In this document: positions 1 to 6,731 of the stretch, piece after piece
Layout: every line of letters begins with the position of its first letter
Numbering within the stretch: position 1 is the first letter of the stretch
DNA from: Chitinophaga sp. GbtcB8
Lineage (GTDB): Bacteria > Bacteroidota > Bacteroidia > Chitinophagales > Chitinophagaceae
Direction of reading: 5' to 3'
NCBI RefSeq assembly: GCF_019091455.1
Contig: NZ_JAGXJN010000049.1
Location: 1 to 45,339 of the forward strand
DNA length: 45,339 nucleotides
Notes under the pieces: model-generated
Told to the model about the DNA's origin: nothing
The model's database searches: none
The model's input: the letters and a program-made list of their open reading frames with translations, nothing else
Program-made: the position numbers and the translations under genes

Positions 1-953
1 CTCATAAAATCCCCACCCACAAAAAACAGCAGCTCATCACTGCCAATATTGCTATGGTAAAAGGGTGCAGGGAGGGCCGGGGGGTGATAATCAAACAAGC
101 GCGGGCAAAAAGAGCATACCACAAAGTTGCTGCCCTCAAAGGTCTGGTGCACCGGCGGCGGGTGGTGCACGCGTCCTGTAATAGGCTCAAAATCATGAAT
201 AGAAAAGGCAAAGGGGTATTCGCAGCCATCCCAGCCCACCACATCAAAGGGGTGATGGGCATAGTGGAGGGGATACATCATGCCCTTCTTTTTAATGCGG
301 ATCAGGAAATCCCCCGCCTGGTCAATGGTTTGCAGGTGCTGCGGCTGGCGGATGTCCCTTTCGCAGAACGGCGCATGCTCCATCAATTGCCCATATTGGC
401 TTAAATACCGTTTGGGAAAACGGATAGGGCTAAACGATTCTACAATGAACAGGCGGTTATTGGCATCTGAAAAAGCCACCTGGTAAATGGTGCCCCGCGG
501 TATCTCCAGGTAATCGCCATAGCTGAAAGGCAGCTGCCCATATTGGGTATGCAAAATACCGGAGCCTTCATGCACAAAGATCAGCTCATCTGCATCCGCA
601 TTTTTATAAAAATAATCCTGCATGCTTTGCTGCGGCGCAGCCAGCACTATATGGCAATCAATGTTCACCAGCACCGCTTTGCGGCTGGCCAGGAAATCAG
701 GGGTAGGCTTAATGTTAAAACCCTGGAAACTGCGGTGTTTCAGCATTTTTTCCTCCGCAATACGCGGCGCTGCGGAATAAGGCTCATCCACCTTTATGAT
801 CTCCGTAGGCGGGTGACAATGATACAGCAGCGAGTAATGGGAAGAAAAACCTTCCGTGGAAAAAAGCTGCTCTGAGTATAAAGTACCGTCAGGTTTACGG
901 AACTGGGTATGGCGTTTATGAGGGATCTGTCCCAGCTGATGATATTGAGGCAT
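1..953 (-). CDS. hmgA: Homogentisate 1,2-dioxygenase, 3' end cut by the window
   Basis: The frame is open from an ATG at 953 to the window edge, giving about 317 codons of a family that usually has about 380 or more. The family is the non-haem iron dioxygenase that opens the ring of homogentisate in tyrosine and phenylalanine breakdown, in the cytoplasm. Visible family features are the opening MPQYHQLGQIPHKRHTQFR, a cupin-like core with HEGSG and YLEIPRGTIY, the block GWDGCEYPFAFSI and, near the edge, FVVCSFCPRLFDYHPPALP. The iron-ligand region lies mostly beyond the edge. No clear Shine-Dalgarno precedes the ATG. A small ORF with its own promoter lies 87 nt upstream on the same strand, so the two may be cotranscribed. 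Identification is from remembered family sequence. Confidence 0.9.
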   Translation of the reverse strand, partial: MPQYHQLGQIPHKRHTQFRKPDGTLYSEQLFSTEGFSSHYSLLYHCHPPTEIIKVDEPYSAAPRIAEEKMLKHRSFQGFNIKPTPDFLASRKAVLVNIDCHIVLAAPQQSMQDYFYKNADADELIFVHEGSGILHTQYGQLPFSYGDYLEIPRGTIYQVAFSDANNRLFIVESFSPIRFPKRYLSQYGQLMEHAPFCERDIRQPQHLQTIDQAGDFLIRIKKKGMMYPLHYAHHPFDVVGWDGCEYPFAFSIHDFEPITGRVHHPPPVHQTFEGSNFVVCSFCPRLFDYHPPALPAPFYHSNIGSDELLFFVGGDFM

Positions 954-966
954 GGTTCTTTTTTTT

Positions 967-1022
967 GAAAAATGAAGCAGGAAGTTAGAAGAAGGATATA
1001 AGGTACAAGATGCACGAAGTCA
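967..1022. repeat. Heptamer array, word GAAGNNN
   Basis: Eight consecutive 7-nt units can be laid out here, all starting with G and nearly all with GA (for example GAAGCAG, GAAGTTA, GAAGAAG, GAAGTCA). The array lies between the small ORF and hmgA, so on the minus strand it would be in the untranslated leader of hmgA. No opposing arm is seen. A 7-nt period is not a coding period. Confidence 0.5.
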
Positions 1023-1040
1023 TACATCTTACCGCTGGTT

Positions 1041-1136
1041 TCATTTCACCGAATCCATGGCCAGGGTGGCCAGCAGGAAATAGTATTTCCACCTGCGCTT
1101 ATCTATATAATACGTGAAATTCCGGAAGTAAGGCAT
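1041..1136 (-). CDS. Small ORF, 31 codons, possible cationic membrane peptide or leader
   Basis: An ATG at 1136 opens a 31-residue frame ending with TGA at 1041-1043. The product starts MPYFRNFTYYIDKRRWKYYF and ends with a short hydrophobic stretch LLATLAM. A Shine-Dalgarno-like AAAGGTG sits five nt upstream of the ATG (1142-1148, minus), unusual in this window, and a canonical Bacteroidota promoter lies just before that. Codon choice (CGC, CTG, GCC) resembles the neighbouring genes. I do not recognise a family. It could be a membrane micropeptide, a leader ORF for hmgA 87 nt downstream, or a decayed gene. That it is expressed is an inference from the promoter and RBS. Confidence 0.5.
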   Translation of the reverse strand: MPYFRNFTYYIDKRRWKYYFLLATLAMDSVK

Positions 1137-1155
1137 AATAGCACCTTTATATATT

Positions 1156-1186
1156 CAAATATAGCCTATTGGTTTAAATCAGCAAA
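1156..1186 (-). promoter_or_regulatory. Canonical Bacteroidota promoter for the small ORF and probably hmgA
   Basis: On the minus strand TTTG (1183-1186) is followed after exactly 19 nt by TATATTTG (1156-1163), matching the described TTTG / TAnnTTTG consensus. Transcription would start near 1149-1151, about 13 nt before the small ORF. Confidence 0.7.
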
Positions 1187-1196
1187 GCTGCTGCTG

Positions 1197-1251
1197 TATA
1201 ACAGCACCTGCTGCACATCTGCTCAACAAAGATGTGTGCAAAGCTGTTATA
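1197..1251. repeat. Compound inverted repeat upstream of hmgA and thr promoters
   Basis: Outer arms TATAACAGC (1197-1205) and GCTGTTATA (1243-1251) are perfectly complementary. Inside them TGCACATCT (1212-1220) faces AGATGTGTGCA (1230-1240) with a two-base bulge. No T-run follows on either side. It lies upstream of both divergent promoters. Its function is unknown; the inner arms share the TGTGCA core of the octamer arrays near 15000 and 16100. Confidence 0.5.
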
Positions 1252-1341
1252 TTTAGTATTTATTCGTATTAACCCAATTTTATTTAAATTATTTCAAAAA
1301 TTTGACAATTGAGTTGTTTTTTAAGCATAAAACCACCACTT

Positions 1342-1370
1342 TTGTTACCAGAAAGTAAATTTTCTATAAT
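1342..1370 (+). promoter_or_regulatory. Probable promoter of the thr operon
   Basis: TTGTTA (1342-1347) and TATAAT (1365-1370) are separated by 17 nt, a close fit to the general sigma-70 pattern, and TTTG begins at 1341. A second candidate starts 40 nt upstream with a perfect TTGACA (1302-1307) but only a weak -10 (CATAAA, 1326-1331). The choice matters for the leader ORF, because its only near-cognate in-frame start codons lie at 1309, 1342 and 1372. Confidence 0.5.
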
Positions 1371-1371
1371 A

Positions 1372-1476
1372 GTGCTACCAATATCCACATACTTCACTAC
1401 CGCTGCACGCTCCTTCTCCGGGGCTGGCATCAGCACTATTACAACATCCACCATTACAACCCCTGAGCGGGGTTAA
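1372..1476 (+). promoter_or_regulatory. Threonine/isoleucine-rich leader ORF (thrL-like)
   Basis: A frame with no ATG, possibly starting at GTG 1372, encodes ISTITTSTITTPERG and stops at TAA 1474-1476. Of the 11 residues ISTITTSTITT, six are Thr and three Ile, closely resembling the E. coli thrL leader (STTITTTITIT). That peptide couples thrABC transcription to charged tRNA-Thr and tRNA-Ile. The arms AACCCC (1458-1463) and GGGGTT (1469-1474) fold over the end of the frame, and a terminator-like hairpin follows at 1512. The start codon is unresolved: GTG 1372 would lie at or upstream of the start site expected from the 1342 promoter. Attenuation is inferred from composition and position. Confidence 0.5.
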
Positions 1477-1511
1477 TATAAACATATCGTCTCACGACCA
1501 CTCCGGTGGTA

Positions 1512-1539
1512 GGTCCCGAAAAAGGGAACCATACTTTTT
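1512..1539 (+). terminator. Putative attenuator terminator of the thr leader
   Basis: GGTCCC (1512-1517) pairs with GGGAACC (1524-1530) allowing one bulged A, then after four bases a run of five T (1535-1539). A second small hairpin, ACCAC / GTGGT (1497-1501 with 1506-1510), sits directly upstream and could take part in alternative folding. The structure ends 27 nt before thrA. Confidence 0.4.
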
Positions 1540-1566
1540 CTACGCATTCACTAACTTAAGTTTCAC

Positions 1567-4017
1567 ATGCAGGTATTAAAATTCGGCGGTACATCCATGG
1601 GTAGTACCAGGGCCATAGAACAGGTTTGTAACATTATCCTACACCAAAAACCCCAGGGCCGCTTTGCCATCGTAGCCTCTGCCATGAGCGGCATTACAGA
1701 TAAGCTGATCCGCTGCGGACAGCTGGCTGCCAAAGGCCAGGAGCAATACAAAACCGTGTTACAGGAAATTGAAACCTTACACCTGGATACCATCCGTACC
1801 CTGTTTCCCATTACCGCGCAAAGCAGCCTGATTAGCCAGGTGAAGAAAAAACTGAATGTGCTGGAAACCCTGTGTGACGGTATTTTCCAGGTAGAAGAGC
1901 TGAGCAAACGTTCCCTTGATAAAATTATGAGCTTTGGCGAGCTGGTATCTTCGTATATGCTTGCCGAAAAGCTGAAACAGCTGGGCGCCACCGCTGTATG
2001 GAAAGACAGCCGGGAGCTGATAGTTACCGACGCTTTCTTTGGCAGCGCCCGGGTAAGTTTCCTGGCCACCAACCACCAGATCGCAGAATACTTCCAGGAA
2101 GAAAAGGCTGATTATGTAGTGATACCCGGTTTTGTAGCCGCCAGCGCCGACGGGGAAACCACTACCCTGGGCCGCGGCGGCTCCGACTATACCGCCGCTA
2201 TTTTAGCGGCAGCAGTGAATGCCAAGGTGCTGGATATATGGACGGATGTTAGCGGCATGATGACCGCCGATCCCCGCCTGGTATCACAGGCCATTCCCAT
2301 TCCGCATATCAGCTATGAGGAAGCCATGGAGCTGTCGCACTTTGGCGCTAAAGTTATTTACCCGCCCACCATACAGCCGGTAATGACCAAACGCATTCCC
2401 ATCTGGATCAAAAACACCTTTGCTCCGGAAGATCATGGTACCCTTATTCATGTGCACGACGGCCATAACCGCAGTTATCCCGTAACCGGCATTTCCGGCA
2501 TCCAGAATATTGCATTACTCACCCTGGAAGGCAGCGGTATGATCGGCATACCCGGTTTCTCCCGCCGCCTGTTTGATTCCCTTTTACAGGAACACATCAA
2601 CGTGATCCTCATCACCCAAAGCTCGTCGGAACACTCTATAACGGTAGGTATACACGAAGCAGATATGCTGAAGGCCAAAACCACGGTAGACAGTGAGTTT
2701 GCACAGGAGATCCAGGAAAAACAGATAGAGCCGCTTATTGTGGAAAGAGACCTTTGCATAGTAGCCGTAGTAGGCGATAAAATGAAGAACCACCACGGCA
2801 CCAGCGGCAAGCTGTTTGGCGCTTTAGGCCGTAATGGGGTGAATGTGCGGGCCATTGCACAGGGCTCCACGGAAAAAAATATTTCTGCCGTTATAAACCG
2901 CCCGGATATTAAAAAAGCGCTGAACGTAATTCACGAAGCCTTTTTTGAAACCCCGCTTAAACAGGTGAATGTGTTCATTGCCGGCGTAGGCAACGTAGGC
3001 GGTAAGCTGCTGGAACAGCTGGATCAGCAGCATGCCTACCTGCAAAAGGAGCTGGGCCTGCAAATAAGAGTAGCCGGTATTGCCAACAGTAAAAGAATGC
3101 TGTTCGGGCATGAAGCTATAGATATTCAAAAATGGCGCGGGCTGCTGAATGAGCAGGGCGAAGCCACCGATATCTGGACCTTTGTACAAAAAATAAAATC
3201 ACTGAACCTGCGGAACAGCGTATTTGTTGACAATACCGCCAGCGCCGATGTGGCCGCAGTATATAGCGAGTTCCTGCAGCATGGCATTTCCGTAGTAACC
3301 TGTAATAAGATCGCCTGCGCATCAGACTACGCCTATTACAAACAGCTGAAAGAGCTGGCCCGCCAGTACAATGCATCGTTCCTGTTTGAGACCAATGTAG
3401 GCGCAGGCCTGCCGGTGATCAATACCCTGAACGACCTGATACGCAGCGGCGATAAGGTGAACAGTATAGAAGCCGTATTATCCGGCAGCCTGAACTTTGT
3501 GTTCAACAACTTTGTAAAGGACGCCTCTTTCCGCGAAGTGGTAAAAGCTGCGCAGGATGAGGGTTACACAGAGCCGGACCCGCGTATAGACCTGAGTGGT
3601 ACCGATGTAATGCGCAAGATCCTGATACTGGCCCGCGAAAGCGGCGCTGTAATGGAGCTGGATGATATTACCAACCATTCCTTTTTACCTGTAGAAGCCC
3701 TGGAAGCGCCCTCTGTACCGGACTTTTATGAGCAGCTGGATGTGCATGCCGGCCATTTCCTGGCGCTGCGCCAGCAGGCCGATGCCGAAGGCAAACGCCT
3801 GAAGTTTGTGGCCAGCTACAAGAATGGGCAGGCTGCTGTAGGCTTGCAGGCCATAGGCCCTGACCACCCGTTCTACCAGCTGGAAGGCAAGGATAATATT
3901 GTACTGTACACCACCAACCGTTACTCCCAGCAGCCGCTCATCGTAAAAGGTGCCGGTGCGGGCGCAGATGTAACGGCGTCGGGGATCTTTGCGGATATAA
4001 TTCGCACGGCGCGGTAA
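1567..4017 (+). CDS. thrA: Bifunctional aspartokinase / homoserine dehydrogenase
   Basis: The 816-residue protein matches the length of E. coli ThrA (820). The N-terminal aspartokinase carries KFGGTS at residues 5-10 and phosphorylates aspartate, the first step toward threonine, methionine and lysine. Two ACT-type regulatory segments follow (about 315-460). The C-terminal homoserine dehydrogenase begins around residue 465 with the nucleotide-binding turn GVGNVGG (473-479) and includes NVGAGLPVINTL. The ATG at 1567 is used because the aspartokinase domain starts immediately. It heads thrA-thrB-thrC behind a thrL-like leader, so regulation by threonine level is likely both by attenuation and by the ACT domains. 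Nothing looks damaged. Confidence 0.97.
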   Translation: MQVLKFGGTSMGSTRAIEQVCNIILHQKPQGRFAIVASAMSGITDKLIRCGQLAAKGQEQYKTVLQEIETLHLDTIRTLFPITAQSSLISQVKKKLNVLETLCDGIFQVEELSKRSLDKIMSFGELVSSYMLAEKLKQLGATAVWKDSRELIVTDAFFGSARVSFLATNHQIAEYFQEEKADYVVIPGFVAASADGETTTLGRGGSDYTAAILAAAVNAKVLDIWTDVSGMMTADPRLVSQAIPIPHISYEEAMELSHFGAKVIYPPTIQPVMTKRIPIWIKNTFAPEDHGTLIHVHDGHNRSYPVTGISGIQNIALLTLEGSGMIGIPGFSRRLFDSLLQEHINVILITQSSSEHSITVGIHEADMLKAKTTVDSEFAQEIQEKQIEPLIVERDLCIVAVVGDKMKNHHGTSGKLFGALGRNGVNVRAIAQGSTEKNISAVINRPDIKKALNVIHEAFFETPLKQVNVFIAGVGNVGGKLLEQLDQQHAYLQKELGLQIRVAGIANSKRMLFGHEAIDIQKWRGLLNEQGEATDIWTFVQKIKSLNLRNSVFVDNTASADVAAVYSEFLQHGISVVTCNKIACASDYAYYKQLKELARQYNASFLFETNVGAGLPVINTLNDLIRSGDKVNSIEAVLSGSLNFVFNNFVKDASFREVVKAAQDEGYTEPDPRIDLSGTDVMRKILILARESGAVMELDDITNHSFLPVEALEAPSVPDFYEQLDVHAGHFLALRQQADAEGKRLKFVASYKNGQAAVGLQAIGPDHPFYQLEGKDNIVLYTTNRYSQQPLIVKGAGAGADVTASGIFADIIRTAR

Positions 4018-4018
4018 T

Positions 4019-4107
4019 GCTGAAAGCTTAATGCTTAACGCCGAACGCAAAACGCTAAAAGCTAAAGGCTAAAAGCACTGCATTCAGCATTTAGCATTCA
4101 GCTTAAT
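4019..4107. repeat. Two-armed heptamer array, word GCTNAAN, between thrA and thrB
   Basis: From 4019 eight 7-nt units follow in phase (GCTGAAA, GCTTAAT, GCTTAAC, GCCGAAC, GCAAAAC, GCTAAAA, GCTAAAG, GCTAAAA). After a 5-nt break come GCATTCA, GCATTTA and GCATTCA, which are the same word on the other strand. The arms can pair in RNA. No T-run follows, so it is not an ordinary terminator, and it lies inside the operon. The same word recurs at 11764, 36673 and 40892. Confidence 0.75.
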
Positions 4108-4130
4108 TAAATAATTCGTAATTATAAACC

Positions 4131-5057
4131 ATGGATTCAATAAAAGTATTCGCTCCCGGAACCGTAGCCAACGTGGCCTGTGGCTTTGATGTGGTAGGGT
4201 TGGCAATGGATGCGCCAGGTGATGAAATGATCATTCGCAGAAGTGAGCAGCCGGGCGTACAGATCAAAGCGGTGCATGGCGCCAAACTTTCCACCGATGC
4301 TGCGCAGAACGTGGCAGGAGTAGCCTTACAGGCCCTGTTGCAGAAATACGATAACCCGGATGTTGGCTTTGAAGTAGAAATATTCAAGAACATACAACCG
4401 GGCAGCGGCATAGGTTCCAGCGCCGCCAGCTCTGCCGGCGCAGTAGTAGGCGCTAACCATTTATTAGGTCAGCCCTTTACGCCCAAACAGCTGGTGCGTT
4501 TTGCCATGGAAGGTGAGCGCCTGGCCAGCGGCGCAGCGCATGCGGATAACGTAGCACCCGCCATCATGGGCGGTTTTACACTGGTGAGAAGTTATAAACC
4601 GTTGGACATTACCAGCCTGCACACACCTGCCGACCTGTGGGTAACAGTGATCCATCCGCAGATAGAAGTAAAAACTTCCGATGCCCGCGAAATACTGAAA
4701 CAAAAAGTATTGATGACAGACGCCATCCGCCAGTGGGGCAATGTAGGCGCGCTGGTAGCAGGTTTGTACCAGGAGAACTATGGCCTTATCAGCCGCTCAC
4801 TGGAAGATGTGATCGTAGAACCGGTGCGCGCTATCCTGATCCCCGCTTTTTATGAGCTGAAGCTGAAGTGTAAGGAAACCGGCGCTTTAGGCGGCGGTAT
4901 CTCCGGCTCCGGCCCTTCTGTGTTTATGCTTAGTAAAGGGGAAGAGATCGCCCGCCAGGTAGCTGCTACAATGGACAGCGTGTATGCCCCGCTGGGCGTG
5001 GATTACAAAGTCCACGTATCCCCTATTAATAAAGAAGGTGTAAAAGTGATCGGGTAA
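4131..5057 (+). CDS. thrB: Homoserine kinase
   Basis: The 308-residue GHMP-family kinase phosphorylates homoserine with ATP, the step between ThrA and ThrC. The ATP-binding loop PGSGIGSSAASSAG is at residues 90-103. The N-terminal APGTVANVACGFD and the C-terminal GGGISGSGPSVF are typical of the family. The ATG at 4131 is the natural start, since VFAPGTVANVACGFDVVG must be intact. It is 113 nt downstream of thrA, with the gap filled by a two-armed heptamer array and the AT-rich block 4103-4123, of which a near copy precedes rpe. Confidence 0.96.
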   Translation: MDSIKVFAPGTVANVACGFDVVGLAMDAPGDEMIIRRSEQPGVQIKAVHGAKLSTDAAQNVAGVALQALLQKYDNPDVGFEVEIFKNIQPGSGIGSSAASSAGAVVGANHLLGQPFTPKQLVRFAMEGERLASGAAHADNVAPAIMGGFTLVRSYKPLDITSLHTPADLWVTVIHPQIEVKTSDAREILKQKVLMTDAIRQWGNVGALVAGLYQENYGLISRSLEDVIVEPVRAILIPAFYELKLKCKETGALGGGISGSGPSVFMLSKGEEIARQVAATMDSVYAPLGVDYKVHVSPINKEGVKVIG

Positions 5058-5061
5058 AAAA

Positions 5062-5147
5062 TTTTAGGTTTTAGATTTTATGACCACATGTAAAATCATA
5101 GATCGCTGTATTAAATCTAAGATCGCAAATCAAAAATCGTAAATCAA
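5062..5147. repeat. Two-armed heptamer array, words TTTTAGN / AAATCNN, between thrB and thrC
   Basis: The left arm has TTTTAGG, TTTTAGA and TTTTATG (5062-5082). The right arm has AAATCTA, AGATCGC, AAATCAA, AAATCGT and AAATCAA (5113-5147). The 7-nt phase is clear, and TTTAGATTT in the left arm is complementary to AAATCTA in the right arm. The array ends four nt before the thrC ATG, so it forms the ribosome-binding region of thrC. Confidence 0.7.
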
Positions 5148-5151
5148 AAGA

Positions 5152-6459
5152 ATGCAGTACTATAGTTTACAGAACAACCAGCACCGGGTATCCTTTGAAC
5201 AGGCCGTTGTACAGGGCCTGGCGCCGGATAAAGGTTTATACTTCCCGGATCATATTCCTTCACTGGAAAAAGACCTGGTAGATTTCCTGGATAACTACGA
5301 TGATCTTGATATTGCCTACCGGGCCATTCATCCCTTTATAGAAGATGAAATACCTACGGCTAAGCTGCAGCAGATCATTCACGATACGCTCAATTTTCCC
5401 TTCCCGCTGCATCCTGTGCAAAAGGATATTTATACGCTGGAGCTTTTTCACGGCCCTACTCTTGCGTTTAAGGATGTAGGCGCCCGTTTTATGGCCGGAT
5501 GCTTAGGATACTTCCGTCGTAATGACGCCCGCCCGGTAACAGTGCTGGTAGCCACTTCCGGCGATACCGGCGGCGCTGTGGCCTATGGTTTTCATCATGT
5601 ACCCGGCGTACGCGTGGTGATCTTATACCCCAGCGGCAAAGTAAGCACCCTGCAGGAAAAACAGCTCACCACCCTTAACGGCAACATTACTGCACTGGAA
5701 ATACAAGGCACGTTTGATGATTGCCAGCGTATGGTAAAAACCGCCTTCCTGGACCAGGAGCTGCAGCAGCATAGCCTGCTCACATCCGCCAACTCTATTA
5801 ACGTAGCCCGCTGGCTGCCGCAAATGTTCTACTATCTGCTGGCCGCCAAACAGGTGAAGGTGATGGGTGCTGATCCCAACATCGTGTTCTCTGTGCCCAG
5901 CGGCAACTTTGGCAATATCTGCGCAGGAGTTATGGCAGCAGCCATGGGCCTTTCTGTAAAACATTTTGTGGCCAGCACCAATGTGAATGATACGGTGCCG
6001 CGCTTTATGCTCAATGGCCAGTATGATCCCCGCCCGGCCACACCTACCCTTTCCAATGCGATGGATGTGGCGGATCCCAGCAATTTCGTACGCATCTTAC
6101 AGTTATTCGCCAACAGTCTGCCTGACTTGCAGCAGAAAATGTCGTCTTACAGTTATACGGATCAGCAAACAGTAGCCGCTATGGAGCAGGTATGGAAAGA
6201 GCAGCATTATATGCTGGACCCCCACGGCGCCGTAGGTTACCTGGGCCTGCAGCAATACCTGCAGCACAATCCCGGCAAGGCTACCGGCATTTTCCTGGAA
6301 ACAGCCCACCCGGTTAAGTTTGCGGATACTGCCCCTAAAGACCTGCAAACGGCCATTACTATTCCGGAGCGCGTACAAAACCTGTACAAGCTGCAAAAAC
6401 AGGCCGTGCTGCTGCCGGCGGAATATGGCGCGCTGAAAGAGTGGATGATGCAGCACTGA
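5152..6459 (+). CDS. thrC: Threonine synthase
   Basis: The 435-residue PLP enzyme converts O-phosphohomoserine to threonine. The Schiff-base lysine is K107 in FHGPTLAFKDVGARF, and the phosphate-binding and substrate region includes ATSGDTGGAVAYGF. The N-terminal MQYYSLQNNQHRVSFEQAV is typical of the shorter bacterial type. The ATG at 5152 is the first usable start. It is the last gene of the operon and is followed by a strong hairpin terminator at 6489. The upstream heptamer array leaves no Shine-Dalgarno sequence. Confidence 0.96.
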   Translation: MQYYSLQNNQHRVSFEQAVVQGLAPDKGLYFPDHIPSLEKDLVDFLDNYDDLDIAYRAIHPFIEDEIPTAKLQQIIHDTLNFPFPLHPVQKDIYTLELFHGPTLAFKDVGARFMAGCLGYFRRNDARPVTVLVATSGDTGGAVAYGFHHVPGVRVVILYPSGKVSTLQEKQLTTLNGNITALEIQGTFDDCQRMVKTAFLDQELQQHSLLTSANSINVARWLPQMFYYLLAAKQVKVMGADPNIVFSVPSGNFGNICAGVMAAAMGLSVKHFVASTNVNDTVPRFMLNGQYDPRPATPTLSNAMDVADPSNFVRILQLFANSLPDLQQKMSSYSYTDQQTVAAMEQVWKEQHYMLDPHGAVGYLGLQQYLQHNPGKATGIFLETAHPVKFADTAPKDLQTAITIPERVQNLYKLQKQAVLLPAEYGALKEWMMQH

Positions 6460-6488
6460 TCAACGTTTACACGGTATTTTTCCAATAA

Positions 6489-6516
6489 AAGGAGCCCCAG
6501 TGGCTCCTTATTTTTT
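6489..6516 (+). terminator. Rho-independent terminator of the thr operon
   Basis: AAGGAGCC (6489-6496) and GGCTCCTT (6502-6509) form a perfect 8-bp stem with a 5-nt loop, followed by A and six T (6511-6516). Confidence 0.9.
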
Positions 6517-6528
6517 GCCCTTTTTACC

Positions 6529-6575
6529 ACATCAACCCTACATTAAGTCCACATCAAGTCCACGTCATATCCACA
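6529..6575. repeat. Four tandem 11-bp direct repeats, consensus ACATCAAGTCC
   Basis: Units at 6529, 6540, 6551 and 6562 read ACATCAACCCT, ACATTAAGTCC, ACATCAAGTCC and ACGTCATATCC, followed by a final ACA. An 11-bp period puts all units on one face of the helix. A TATAAT lies at 6598-6603, 23 nt downstream, without a correctly spaced -35. This could be an activator site for the TPR gene or another word-type array. The rest of 6460-6731 shows nothing else clear. Confidence 0.6.
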
Positions 6576-6719
6576 ATGTATTGGTGTACCATGGCGTTAT
6601 AATTGCACAAAAACCTTACTATGACTGTCCTTCTGCCGTACTCCAACCCGGCTGCTGTCTATGAAACTGGCTGCCACAGGCGCTTTACAAAGATTGTTAG
6701 TATTTATGCGCAGCATGCT

Positions 6720-6727
6720 TATTTTCG
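6720..6727 (+). promoter_or_regulatory. -7-like element TATTTTCG four nt before the TPR start codon
   Basis: TATTTTCG differs from TAnnTTTG at one position and ends four nt before the ATG at 6732. If used, transcription would begin at or next to the start codon. A TTG lies 23 nt upstream of it (6694-6696). The same spacing is seen at 15137 and 40876. Confidence 0.35.
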
Positions 6728-6731
6728 TGCC

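Noticed and set aside
1563..2072. 169-codon minus-strand ORF opposite thrA
   Set aside because: It is antisense to the aspartokinase domain and has no start signals.
4019..4107. Rho-independent terminator inside the thr operon
   Set aside because: The arms can pair, but no T-run follows and thrB and thrC belong to the same pathway; a word array is the better description.
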